Source: SFHK01 sp045538305 (GTDB taxonomy: Bacteria > Bacillota > Clostridia > Christensenellales > Aristaeellaceae). Taken from it: a DNA stretch of 64,000 nucleotides. Positions within the stretch are counted from its first letter, which is position 1, and the number at the start of each line of letters is the position of its first letter. A program made the translations under genes and the position numbers. The stretch lies in NCBI GenBank assembly GCA_045538305.1, contig JAZSRC010000051.1:31515-95514 (forward strand), read 5' to 3'. The notes under the pieces are model-generated. The model was not told the origin of the DNA and ran no database searches. It saw nothing but the letters and a program-made list of their open reading frames with translations. Below, piece by piece: positions 33,338-41,131 of this stretch.

Positions 33338-34108
33338 ATGATTCGCATCGGCGTTTGTACGGATATTAAGAAAATTAACGAAGTTGCAGAAATCGGCTTT
33401 GATTATCTGGAAGCCTCCGTTGCCGGCATCGCGGCGATGAGCGAGGAAGAATTTCAGGAAGCGCTCAGGCTGGTAAGCGAAGCGCCTATTAAGGTTGAGG
33501 CCTGCAATTGCCTGCTGCCCGGCACCATAAAGGTTGTGGGCGATGAAGTGAATGCGCAGGCCATTCACGATTATCTGGATCTGGCGTTCCCGCGCATCCG
33601 TCAACTCGGCTGTAAGGTTGTCGTATTCGGTTCCGGCCGTTCCCGCGAGGTTCCCGAGGGCTTTGACACCGGAAAAGCCTGGAGGCAGATTTCCAACTTC
33701 CTGCGCATGGCGGAGCGCCATGCGATGGAAAACGACCTTGTCATTGCAATCGAACCCCTTCGCGCGGGCGAGTGCAATATCATGAACTTTGTTTCCGAGG
33801 CTACATTAATGGCGTCCCTGATTCAAATGCCGCATATCGCGGTTCTGGGAGATACGTACCATATGGCAATGGGCAGCGAGCCCTTCTCGGCGCTGAAAAT
33901 GGCAGGCGCTCAGCTGAAGCATGTGCATACGGCAAATGCCATCGGACGTAAATATCCCAAAGAGGGCGACGGCGAAAAGTATCAGGAGCTGTTTGACACG
34001 CTTAAGGAAATCGGCTACGAGGGCCGCGTCAGCGTAGAAGGCGGCTGCGACGATTTCTCCAAGGATGCTCGCGAGGCGTTTAAGGTTCTGAAGGCGGTGC
34101 GTTCCTGA
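33338..34108 (+). CDS. Sugar phosphate isomerase/epimerase family protein
   Basis: A 256-residue single-domain TIM barrel of the xylose-isomerase-like/tagatose-3-epimerase class. Candidate metal ligands are Glu in AIEPLRAG, Asp in LGDTYHMAM, His in LKHVHTANA and Glu in VSVEGGCDDF. AAAGGAG lies before the ATG, 17 bases after the fused gene, so they form one operon. It is a distinct paralogue of the barrel in the fusion, not a copy. A strong GC hairpin follows. Confidence 0.9.
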   Translation: MIRIGVCTDIKKINEVAEIGFDYLEASVAGIAAMSEEEFQEALRLVSEAPIKVEACNCLLPGTIKVVGDEVNAQAIHDYLDLAFPRIRQLGCKVVVFGSGRSREVPEGFDTGKAWRQISNFLRMAERHAMENDLVIAIEPLRAGECNIMNFVSEATLMASLIQMPHIAVLGDTYHMAMGSEPFSALKMAGAQLKHVHTANAIGRKYPKEGDGEKYQELFDTLKEIGYEGRVSVEGGCDDFSKDAREAFKVLKAVRS

Positions 34109-34119
34109 TTTATTGATTG

Positions 34120-34153
34120 ATCAGGCGGGGCGTGCATGCGCGCCCCGCCTGAT
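34120..34153 (+). terminator. Strong GC hairpin after the epimerase operon
   Basis: ATCAGGCGGGGCG (34120-34132) pairs perfectly with CGCCCCGCCTGAT (34141-34153). The following bases are TGTGTGTTTC, a weak T tract, so termination may be partial and the downstream genes may share this transcript. Confidence 0.65.
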
Positions 34154-34209
34154 TGTGTGTTTCGGATTCCCGTTTTCCGTATTGCGATTGTCGCAAAGGA
34201 GTTAAATCA

Positions 34210-35619
34210 ATGGTATTTTCAAGCAATACTTTTCTGTTTTTCTTTCTACCGATCGTACTGTTTGTATATTATCTGTTCCGCACAAACCGCACGGCTTCCA
34301 ATGTGGTGCTCACGGTGTTCAGCCTTCTGTTTTACGCATGGGGGGAACCGTGGTTTGTGCTGGTAATGCTCGTAAGCATTTTCCTGAACTATCTGTTTGC
34401 GCTTTATATCGGCAAATTCCGCACCCGGCCGTGCGTTCGTAAAGGACTTTTGGTTGCCAGTTTGATTATGAACGTGGGCATGCTGGGCGTATTTAAATAT
34501 CTGAGCTTTTTTATTGTGAATATGAACAGGGTGTTTTCCCTGAGTCTGCCCGATCCCATGCTCAAACTGCCCATCGGCATCTCTTTTTTCACCTTTCAGG
34601 CGATCAGTTATGTTGTCGACGTATACAGAGGGCGCGGCGAGGCGCAAAAGCATTTTCTTGGCGTGTGTTTGTATATATCCTTTTTCCCGCAGTTGATTGC
34701 CGGCCCAATCGTGCGCTATGAAACGATTGCCGATGAAATCAAGGGCAGGCGCGAAACAGCGGATGATTTTACGGAGGGCGTCAGAAGATTTCTGGTTGGA
34801 CTTTCCAAAAAAGCGATCCTTGCCAACAGTCTTGCGCTGATTGTTGACAATGTTTTTGCAATGAACAATGGAGAAATGTCCGTTACGCTTTCGTGGTACG
34901 CGGCTGCCGCGTATCTGATTCAGGTGTACTACGATTTCTCCGGTTATTCCGACATGGCTATTGGCCTTGGACGGATGTTCGGCTTTCACTTTCTGGAGAA
35001 TTTCGATTTCCCGTTCTTATCGCGCTCCGTTACGGAATTCTGGCGCAGGTGGCATATCTCGCTTTGCACGTGGTTCCGCGATTATGTATTTTTCCCGCTT
35101 GGCGGAAGTAGGGTGAAATCCAAATGGCGCATGCTGTTTAATATGTTTGTGGTTTGGTCGTTAACAGGTTTGTGGCACGGCGCGGAATGGACGTACGTTG
35201 TTTGGGGCGTTTCGTTTTTTGTTGTGCTTGCCATTGAAAAGCTGACCGGACTTGCCAAATGGATGGAGAAGCGCTGGGTAGGACACTTGTATGCAATGAC
35301 TACGATTGTCGTTGTTACGGTCCTAATTCGTTCTCAGTCCATAGCGCATGCGTTTGATTTTTATAAAACCATGTTTTTCATGAGCGGTTCTCCGCTTTGG
35401 AATGCCAATACTGCTTTGTTTGTGAAGGAATTTGGCCTTTTCTTCCTTCTGTCAGTGATTATCTCTCTTCCCGTGGGCGGCTTTTTGCAGAAAGCGCTGC
35501 GTATTCCCGAACGGGCGATGGAGATTGTCCGAGGCGCAGGCCTGCTTGCTGCGGCGGTTATTTCGATAACTTATGTTGTGAGCGGAAGCTATAACCCGTT
35601 TATTTACTTTAACTTCTGA
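34210..35619 (+). CDS. MBOAT family O-acyltransferase (AlgI/DltB-like)
   Basis: A 469-residue polytopic membrane protein that passes acyl (usually acetyl) groups across the membrane to an extracytoplasmic polymer. It starts MVFSSNTFLFFFLPIVLFVY, keeps the GISFFTFQAISYVVDVYRG block, and has the catalytic His in SLTGLWHGAEWTYVVWG. EFWRRWHISLCTWFRDYVFF is another AlgI landmark. ATG 34210 has AAAGGAG nine bases upstream. It is paired with a DHHW/AlgJ-like gene 10 bases on, as in alginate-type acetylation systems. The polymer acylated is unknown; the nearby murB makes a wall glycan possible but unproven. Confidence 0.92.
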   Translation: MVFSSNTFLFFFLPIVLFVYYLFRTNRTASNVVLTVFSLLFYAWGEPWFVLVMLVSIFLNYLFALYIGKFRTRPCVRKGLLVASLIMNVGMLGVFKYLSFFIVNMNRVFSLSLPDPMLKLPIGISFFTFQAISYVVDVYRGRGEAQKHFLGVCLYISFFPQLIAGPIVRYETIADEIKGRRETADDFTEGVRRFLVGLSKKAILANSLALIVDNVFAMNNGEMSVTLSWYAAAAYLIQVYYDFSGYSDMAIGLGRMFGFHFLENFDFPFLSRSVTEFWRRWHISLCTWFRDYVFFPLGGSRVKSKWRMLFNMFVVWSLTGLWHGAEWTYVVWGVSFFVVLAIEKLTGLAKWMEKRWVGHLYAMTTIVVVTVLIRSQSIAHAFDFYKTMFFMSGSPLWNANTALFVKEFGLFFLLSVIISLPVGGFLQKALRIPERAMEIVRGAGLLAAAVISITYVVSGSYNPFIYFNF

Positions 35620-35629
35620 GGGCATCAGT

Positions 35630-36850
35630 ATGAGAAAGACAATCAACCGCATACTGGCGGTACTGTTTATTGTATTTATCGCCGTCATATTTTCGGGAAC
35701 CATGATAAAATACGGCAGAAACTATGCCTATGGCTTTTTCAAAGGATATAAGGAGCAGCTTCCGGAAAATCCGAATGTGTTTGACAATATCCGTGCGCGG
35801 ATCGGTCGGCTTGAATACAATGCCGGACAAAGGCTGTTTCTCAGAAACCCGCTTCGCGAAATGAATGCCGGTATACAGGCTTTGGCCGGTAAGGATATGA
35901 TCAATATCGGCACGCATTATACGGTCAGGCTGTCCTCCGGTGGGTATTATGATCTTTTCACAGGCGATTTTGGTACGGAAAAGACGGATGAACTGATTGC
36001 CTTTGCCAACCGGCTGATGGAGGAAAAGAATATCCCGACGCTTTTTGCATACTGCCACTGCGGATTGTACGAGGATGGGCTTATCGACGATATTTACAGG
36101 GATTTTGATAACAACAACGAGTGCGCCGATCAGCTGCTTTCCGCATTTTCTGCGGGCGGCGTGCCGATTGTTGACAGCCGTCAGGTGTACAGGAATAAAG
36201 CGCTTTCCATAAATCAGGCGATTATGAAAAGCGATATTCACTGGACGCACAGAATGGCGTTTGAAACGGCGGCCGAAGTCGTTTCCGTCATGAACGCCGA
36301 ATTCGGATGGGCGCTTAACGAAGAGGCGCTTGTTTACGAAAACTTTGAGGATGTGCTGTATGAAGGCCTTCTGTACGGCGAAATCGCCCAGCGCCTGGGC
36401 GACATGCGTACCGAAGAGGACGATATTCATCTTCTGTACCCCAAATATGACACGCATATTGTGTATGACGCGGAGAATGAGGGGCATGTGCACAGAGAAG
36501 GCTCGTTCTATGAGGCGATCATCGAACCCGAAAAGCTTGAATTGGATGCTTCCGGAGCCTATCAGGGGAAGAAAAATACATCGGCCTATTATGTGTACGG
36601 CGATTACCTTGCCGAGATGCACACAGTGAACGAGGCGGCTGCGCCCGTGCGCGCGCTCATTTTTAAAGACAGCTACGGAACGCCCGTATCCAGCTTTTTG
36701 TCGCTGGCATGCCGAGAGGTGTACGCGCTGGATCTCAGAAGCACCGAGCTTTCCATGGAGGAATGGGTGGATCGCGTTCAGCCGGATGTTGTGATATTTG
36801 CATACAGTCAGCAGATGCTGCGTAATTTCGATTATGTGATTGCCGAATGA
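35630..36850 (+). CDS. DHHW/AlgX-AlgJ-like acyltransferase partner protein
   Basis: A 406-residue protein with one N-terminal hydrophobic anchor (about residues 6-26) and an extracytoplasmic SGNH-like domain. The DIHWTHRMAF motif matches the DHHW/AlgJ Asp-x-His signature, and FKDSYGTPVSSFL supplies the candidate nucleophile Ser block. Such proteins take the acyl group from the MBOAT partner and transfer it to the polysaccharide. GAGGGC precedes the ATG. It is followed by murB after 12 bases. Confidence 0.82.
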   Translation: MRKTINRILAVLFIVFIAVIFSGTMIKYGRNYAYGFFKGYKEQLPENPNVFDNIRARIGRLEYNAGQRLFLRNPLREMNAGIQALAGKDMINIGTHYTVRLSSGGYYDLFTGDFGTEKTDELIAFANRLMEEKNIPTLFAYCHCGLYEDGLIDDIYRDFDNNNECADQLLSAFSAGGVPIVDSRQVYRNKALSINQAIMKSDIHWTHRMAFETAAEVVSVMNAEFGWALNEEALVYENFEDVLYEGLLYGEIAQRLGDMRTEEDDIHLLYPKYDTHIVYDAENEGHVHREGSFYEAIIEPEKLELDASGAYQGKKNTSAYYVYGDYLAEMHTVNEAAAPVRALIFKDSYGTPVSSFLSLACREVYALDLRSTELSMEEWVDRVQPDVVIFAYSQQMLRNFDYVIAE

Positions 36851-36862
36851 GGAGGATCATTC

Positions 36863-37774
36863 ATGACGGTCTATGAAAGCCTAGTCGCTTTGTCGTCTCC
36901 CTGTCAGGTGCTTGAGAACGAAATGATGGCGAAATACACCACGTTTCGAGTCGGCGGCCCGGCAGATATCCTGTTTCTTCCGAAGTCGGAAGCGGAGATT
37001 GCGGGCGCAGTCCGCATTGCCTTGGGATCGGGCGTTCCGTTTACTTTCATTGGAAACGGAAGCAACCTCGTTGTAAAGGATGGCGGAATCCGGGGCGTTA
37101 CCATTCGCCTGGCGGAGAATTTTGCAGGCGTTTCGGTACAGGGCGAAACGGTTTGCGCCAGGGCCGGCGAATCACTGGCGCGGGTTTCCAACGCCGCTCG
37201 CCGCGCATCGCTTACGGGGCTTGAATTTGCTTCTGGCATTCCGGGCAGCCTTGGCGGCGGCATGGCTATGAACGCCGGCGCATACGGCGGCCAGCTTTCG
37301 GACGTAGTAAAAAGCGCGCTTGTTATGGACGTTCATTCGCTGACGGTTAAGGAGTATACCCTTGAAGAACTGGAAATGGGCTATCGAACCACCAAACCGC
37401 TGAGGGACGGAAATATTGTGCTCAGTGCCGAGCTGTTGCTTCAAAAGGGAGATATCGAACAGATCACCCAAAAGATGGACGATCTGAATGCAAGAAGACG
37501 GGAAAAGCAGCCGCTTGCGCTGCCAAGCGCCGGGAGTACGTTTAAACGTCCCGAGGGACATTTTGCCGGCGCGCTGATTGAAAGCGCAAATCTGAAGGGT
37601 GAAAGCGTTGGCGGCGCACAGGTATCTACGCTGCATGCCGGCTTTATCGTTAACCGTGGCGGCGCTAAGGCAAAGGATATTCTGGATTTGATTGCCCTTG
37701 TACAAAAGCGCGTCAGGGATATGCACGGCGTCAGGCTGGAAACGGAAGTGCGTATTCTTGGAGAGGACCTATAG
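36863..37774 (+). CDS. murB: UDP-N-acetylmuramate dehydrogenase
   Basis: FAD enzyme that reduces UDP-GlcNAc-enolpyruvate to UDP-MurNAc in peptidoglycan synthesis. The 303-residue protein shows the FAD-binding region TFRVGGPADILF, GNGSNLVVKDGG, the GIPGSLGGGMAMNAGAYGG block and the active-site segment LPSAGSTFKRP. AGGAGG is placed ideally before the ATG. It sits directly ahead of whiA, without the rapZ and yvcK genes usually found between or beside them. Confidence 0.96.
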   Translation: MTVYESLVALSSPCQVLENEMMAKYTTFRVGGPADILFLPKSEAEIAGAVRIALGSGVPFTFIGNGSNLVVKDGGIRGVTIRLAENFAGVSVQGETVCARAGESLARVSNAARRASLTGLEFASGIPGSLGGGMAMNAGAYGGQLSDVVKSALVMDVHSLTVKEYTLEELEMGYRTTKPLRDGNIVLSAELLLQKGDIEQITQKMDDLNARRREKQPLALPSAGSTFKRPEGHFAGALIESANLKGESVGGAQVSTLHAGFIVNRGGAKAKDILDLIALVQKRVRDMHGVRLETEVRILGEDL

Positions 37775-37792
37775 AAGCTGAGAGGGAAGTAG

Positions 37793-38740
37793 ATGTCGTT
37801 TTCCGAAAATGTAAAAAACGAACTGGTGAAGCGGGACTGCCAATGGGACTGCTGCGCAAAGATGGAGCTGGCTCAGGCGCTGCTTTTAAGCGGGGGCGTC
37901 GCCTTTCGCGGAAGAGGAAAATACGGGCTTTCGCTGGCGACGGAAAACAACAGCGTATATAAATATTATCTGGGCCTGGTCAAGCGCTTTTTTGGCGTGG
38001 CCTGCGAGATTAGAACGATGAAGCTTTCGCGCCTTGGGGAAGAAAGGCAGAAATATGAGCTGACAATTCCCGAAGAGCATGTGGACCGCCTGATGACGGA
38101 GCTCATGCTGTACGACGAAAACGCGCTTTTCGGCGTGCGTCAGGCACCCGCCCGCGAATTATTTGATAGGGAATGCTGCAAAGCGGCGTTTCTCAAAAGC
38201 TCGTTTCTGATTTCGGGAAGCCTTTCCAATCCCGAAAAGGAGTATTCTTTGGATATTTCCGCGGGAAGCGAGGAGATGGCGGCCTGCGTGTGCGACGCCA
38301 TGCGTGAGTTGGATTTGAATGCGCGCGTCAGCCCCAGAAAGGCCCATTTTGTCGCGTATCTGAAGAGTGCGGAGGATATTTCCACCTACCTCATTCATGC
38401 GGGCGCGCATTCGGCGGTATTGTCGCTGGAGAATACGCGCATATACAAGGAGCTTCGCAATCAGGTAAACCGCGCTGCCAACTGCGACAGCAACAACATC
38501 GAACGCACGGTGAAGAGCGCTCAGTCGCAGATTGAAGATATCGAGCTTGTAGACAAACGCATCGGACTTGAAAAGCTGCCCGCGCCGGTTCGCGAAATTG
38601 CGCTTTTGCGCCTCAGTGAACCGAATGCATCGCTGACGGAACTGGGCGGCATGTGTTCGCCGCCTATTGGAAAATCGGGCGTGAACAACAGACTTCGAAG
38701 AATCACGGAAATGGCCAAAAATCTGAGGGGAGAAGATTGA
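37793..38740 (+). CDS. whiA: WhiA-family DNA-binding protein
   Basis: A 315-residue WhiA with a homing-endonuclease-like N-terminal part (MSFSENVKNELVKRDC, ALLLSGGVAFRGRG, CCKAAFLKSSFLISGSLSNPEK) and a C-terminal helix-turn-helix (LTELGGMCSPPIGKSGVNNRL). In Bacillota WhiA affects cell division and chromosome segregation; it lacks nuclease activity. It follows murB by 18 bases. The usual partner genes rapZ and yvcK are missing here. Confidence 0.96.
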   Translation: MSFSENVKNELVKRDCQWDCCAKMELAQALLLSGGVAFRGRGKYGLSLATENNSVYKYYLGLVKRFFGVACEIRTMKLSRLGEERQKYELTIPEEHVDRLMTELMLYDENALFGVRQAPARELFDRECCKAAFLKSSFLISGSLSNPEKEYSLDISAGSEEMAACVCDAMRELDLNARVSPRKAHFVAYLKSAEDISTYLIHAGAHSAVLSLENTRIYKELRNQVNRAANCDSNNIERTVKSAQSQIEDIELVDKRIGLEKLPAPVREIALLRLSEPNASLTELGGMCSPPIGKSGVNNRLRRITEMAKNLRGED

Positions 38741-38742
38741 GG

Positions 38743-40407
38743 ATGAATGTACAGCTTCTTTTACTGTCTTCGCTTGAAAAGGTATTCCCGGATCAGGCGC
38801 CCCGCGCGTTTGACGGACGCATAGAGGGATTTCATAACGAAACCGTGTCGTTTCAGGCGGCGTGGATCGCTTTGGATCAGGATTTTGTCCGTGACTATGC
38901 GCGTATCCGCATTGAATCTCCGATTGCAGCGTTTGTGCGCGTTCGAAGAGTGAGGTATGTTCCCGTACTGTATCCTACGCTGAGCGACGCAGACGACAAC
39001 TACCTTCGCAAAACCCCCGGTTTGTACCCGGATCCGCTGACGGAGATAGAAAACGATCGAATCCGCGTGTGGACCAACCACTGGGAAAGCGCATGGATCG
39101 ACATTGAACCGGACGAGGGCGTGCCTGCCGGCGCATATCCGATCGACGTCATTTTGGAAACGCAGGATGGCGAGGAGCTTGCAAGGCAACGGGCGGAGTT
39201 TACCAAAATTGCGCTTCGTTTACCTGAACAGAAGCTTATGCATACCAAATGGTTTCACATGGACGGTCTTTGCAGGCAGTATAATGTGGAGATGTTTTCG
39301 GAAGCGTTCTGGACGATATTTGAAAACTATGTGCGCGTCTATGCCAAAAGAACCATGAACGTGCTGCTTACTCCTGTTCATACGCCTCCGCTGGACACCG
39401 GAATCGGCCTTGAAAGGCTTACTTGCCAGCTGGTGGATATCGAAGAAGAGGACGGACGCTACACCTTCGGCTTTGATAAGCTCGAGCGCTTTGTGAAAAT
39501 TGCAAAGAGTGCCGGAATCCGGTATTTTGAAATTGCGCATCTGTTTACTCAGTGGGGCGCGAAGTGTACACCGAAAATTGTCGCTCGTGTGAACGGCGAA
39601 ATGAAGCGGATCTTTGGCTGGGATACAGAGGCGACGGGTGAAAAATACCTGAGCTTTCTGGATCAGTACCTTCCTAAGCTGATTGAAAAGCTTACCGACA
39701 TGGGTATCATTAAAGATTGCCTGTTTCATATTTCGGACGAACCCAATAAAAACAACCTTGACGACTATATGAAGGCGAAAAATGCGGTGGACAAGTACCT
39801 TGAAGGACATACCGTAATCGATGCGCTTTCCGATATTGAACTGTACAAAAGCGGCGCGGTCAAAAAGCCCGTGTCCTCCAATAATCACATCCGTGCATTT
39901 TTGGATGAAAACATTCAGGGGTTGTGGACGTATTACTGCGTAGGACAGTATAAGGATGTCTCCAATACCTTTATCGCAATGCCTGCCGCGCGCACGCGAA
40001 TCATCGGCGTACAGCTGTATAAGTATGCCATTGAAGGTTTTTTGCAGTGGGGCTTTAACTTCTATAACGCGCAGTTTTCCGAGTATCCCGTGAATCCCTT
40101 CCTTACGACGGACGGCGATGGCTTTTCGCCCGCCGGCGATTGCTATCAGGTATATCCTGGCGCAAACGGACAGCCGATTGAGTCGCTGCGCATGATGCTG
40201 ATGGACGAGGCTGTCAATGATATCCGCGCGCTTGAAATGCTTCAGGAGCTCAAGGGACGCGATTTTGTTATGGCGCTGGTGGAGAAGGACATACCGCCCA
40301 TCGAGTTTGACTCATATCCGAAGGACGCCGACTATCTGCTGAACCTGCGCCGATGCGTGAATGCGGAAATCGTCAAGGCTTCTTTGGAAATCGGATTGAA
40401 GGAATAA
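38743..40407 (+). CDS. DUF4091 domain-containing protein (glycoside-hydrolase-like)
   Basis: A 554-residue protein without a signal peptide. An N-terminal beta-rich part (to about residue 160) precedes a TIM-barrel-like region with WFHMDGLCRQYNVEMFSE, then FEIAHLFTQWGAKCTPK, CLFHISDEPNKNNLDDY and GLWTYYCVGQYKD. The C-terminal DUF4091 part includes FLQWGFNFYNAQFSEYPVNP. The conserved Asp-Glu pair in ISDEPN would suit catalysis. ATG 38743 follows GGGGAGAAG and lies two bases after whiA. Activity is not known; glycan processing is inferred from the fold. Confidence 0.82.
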   Translation: MNVQLLLLSSLEKVFPDQAPRAFDGRIEGFHNETVSFQAAWIALDQDFVRDYARIRIESPIAAFVRVRRVRYVPVLYPTLSDADDNYLRKTPGLYPDPLTEIENDRIRVWTNHWESAWIDIEPDEGVPAGAYPIDVILETQDGEELARQRAEFTKIALRLPEQKLMHTKWFHMDGLCRQYNVEMFSEAFWTIFENYVRVYAKRTMNVLLTPVHTPPLDTGIGLERLTCQLVDIEEEDGRYTFGFDKLERFVKIAKSAGIRYFEIAHLFTQWGAKCTPKIVARVNGEMKRIFGWDTEATGEKYLSFLDQYLPKLIEKLTDMGIIKDCLFHISDEPNKNNLDDYMKAKNAVDKYLEGHTVIDALSDIELYKSGAVKKPVSSNNHIRAFLDENIQGLWTYYCVGQYKDVSNTFIAMPAARTRIIGVQLYKYAIEGFLQWGFNFYNAQFSEYPVNPFLTTDGDGFSPAGDCYQVYPGANGQPIESLRMMLMDEAVNDIRALEMLQELKGRDFVMALVEKDIPPIEFDSYPKDADYLLNLRRCVNAEIVKASLEIGLKE

Positions 40408-40431
40408 TCGACAGAATGGGGACGAAGTGTT

Positions 40432-41058
40432 TTGTTTGCACGCTACAAAAGTGAACTGAAACAGCTGAGCCTGAAAAGCTGCCTGTATTCTGCGCTTGGC
40501 GGCGCTATTCTGGGGATAGGACTTATGGAAATCCATTCCTTATCCGGAATAACCGAAGGCGGAGCGCTGGGGCTTACGCTGCTTTTGAACTACTGGTTCC
40601 ATATTTCACCGTCAATTACCGGCTTTATCGCCAATGTATTCTGCTATATACTGGGCTTTCGCATCTTTGGCATACGCTTCATGGTATATTCGCTGATTTC
40701 GGCGGCGTGCTTTTCGCTGGGCTACGGAATTTGCGAACAGTTTCCGCCCATCTATCCCGGCATCGCCGATCTTCCGCTACTTGCGGCGGTTCTGGGCGCG
40801 GTATTTGTGGGCGTGGGCGTAGGTATATGCGTCCGCGCAGGCGGAGCGCCAACGGGCGACGATGCGCTGGCCATGAGCCTTTCCAAGATTACCGGAATGA
40901 AGATCGAGCTTATGTACCTGGTAATGGATATTACGGTGCTGGGCTTGTCCTTGTGCTATATCCCGCTTTCAAAGATTGTCTATTCGCTGGTCACAGTCAT
41001 TCTGTCCGGCAGGATTATCGGCTGGATCGAACGATACGGAAGTAAAAAGAAAAGCTGA
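40432..41058 (+). CDS. YitT/YczE-like integral membrane protein
   Basis: A 208-residue membrane protein with five to six hydrophobic segments. Landmarks are GGAILGIGLMEIHSLSGITEGG, the central GAVFVGVGVGICVRAGGAPTGDD with its Gly-rich turn, and a basic C-terminus (GSKKKS). The start is TTG 40432 with GGGGA nine bases upstream. It is the last gene before a terminator. A related family member lies at 62.2 kb. Transport role is unproven. Confidence 0.78.
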   Translation: MFARYKSELKQLSLKSCLYSALGGAILGIGLMEIHSLSGITEGGALGLTLLLNYWFHISPSITGFIANVFCYILGFRIFGIRFMVYSLISAACFSLGYGICEQFPPIYPGIADLPLLAAVLGAVFVGVGVGICVRAGGAPTGDDALAMSLSKITGMKIELMYLVMDITVLGLSLCYIPLSKIVYSLVTVILSGRIIGWIERYGSKKKS

Positions 41059-41080
41059 AGGCATATGCGAAAATGACAAA

Positions 41081-41123
41081 AAAACCCGTCCGGGCGCAAA
41101 AAAAACGCGCAGGGACGGGTTTT
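41081..41123. terminator. Bidirectional terminator between YitT gene and the metal ATPase
   Basis: AAAACCCGTCC pairs with GGGACGGGTTTT around a CGGGCGC/GCGC inner region; T-rich tracts occur on both strands, so it serves both convergent transcripts. Confidence 0.85.
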
Positions 41124-41131
41124 CCTCTTGC

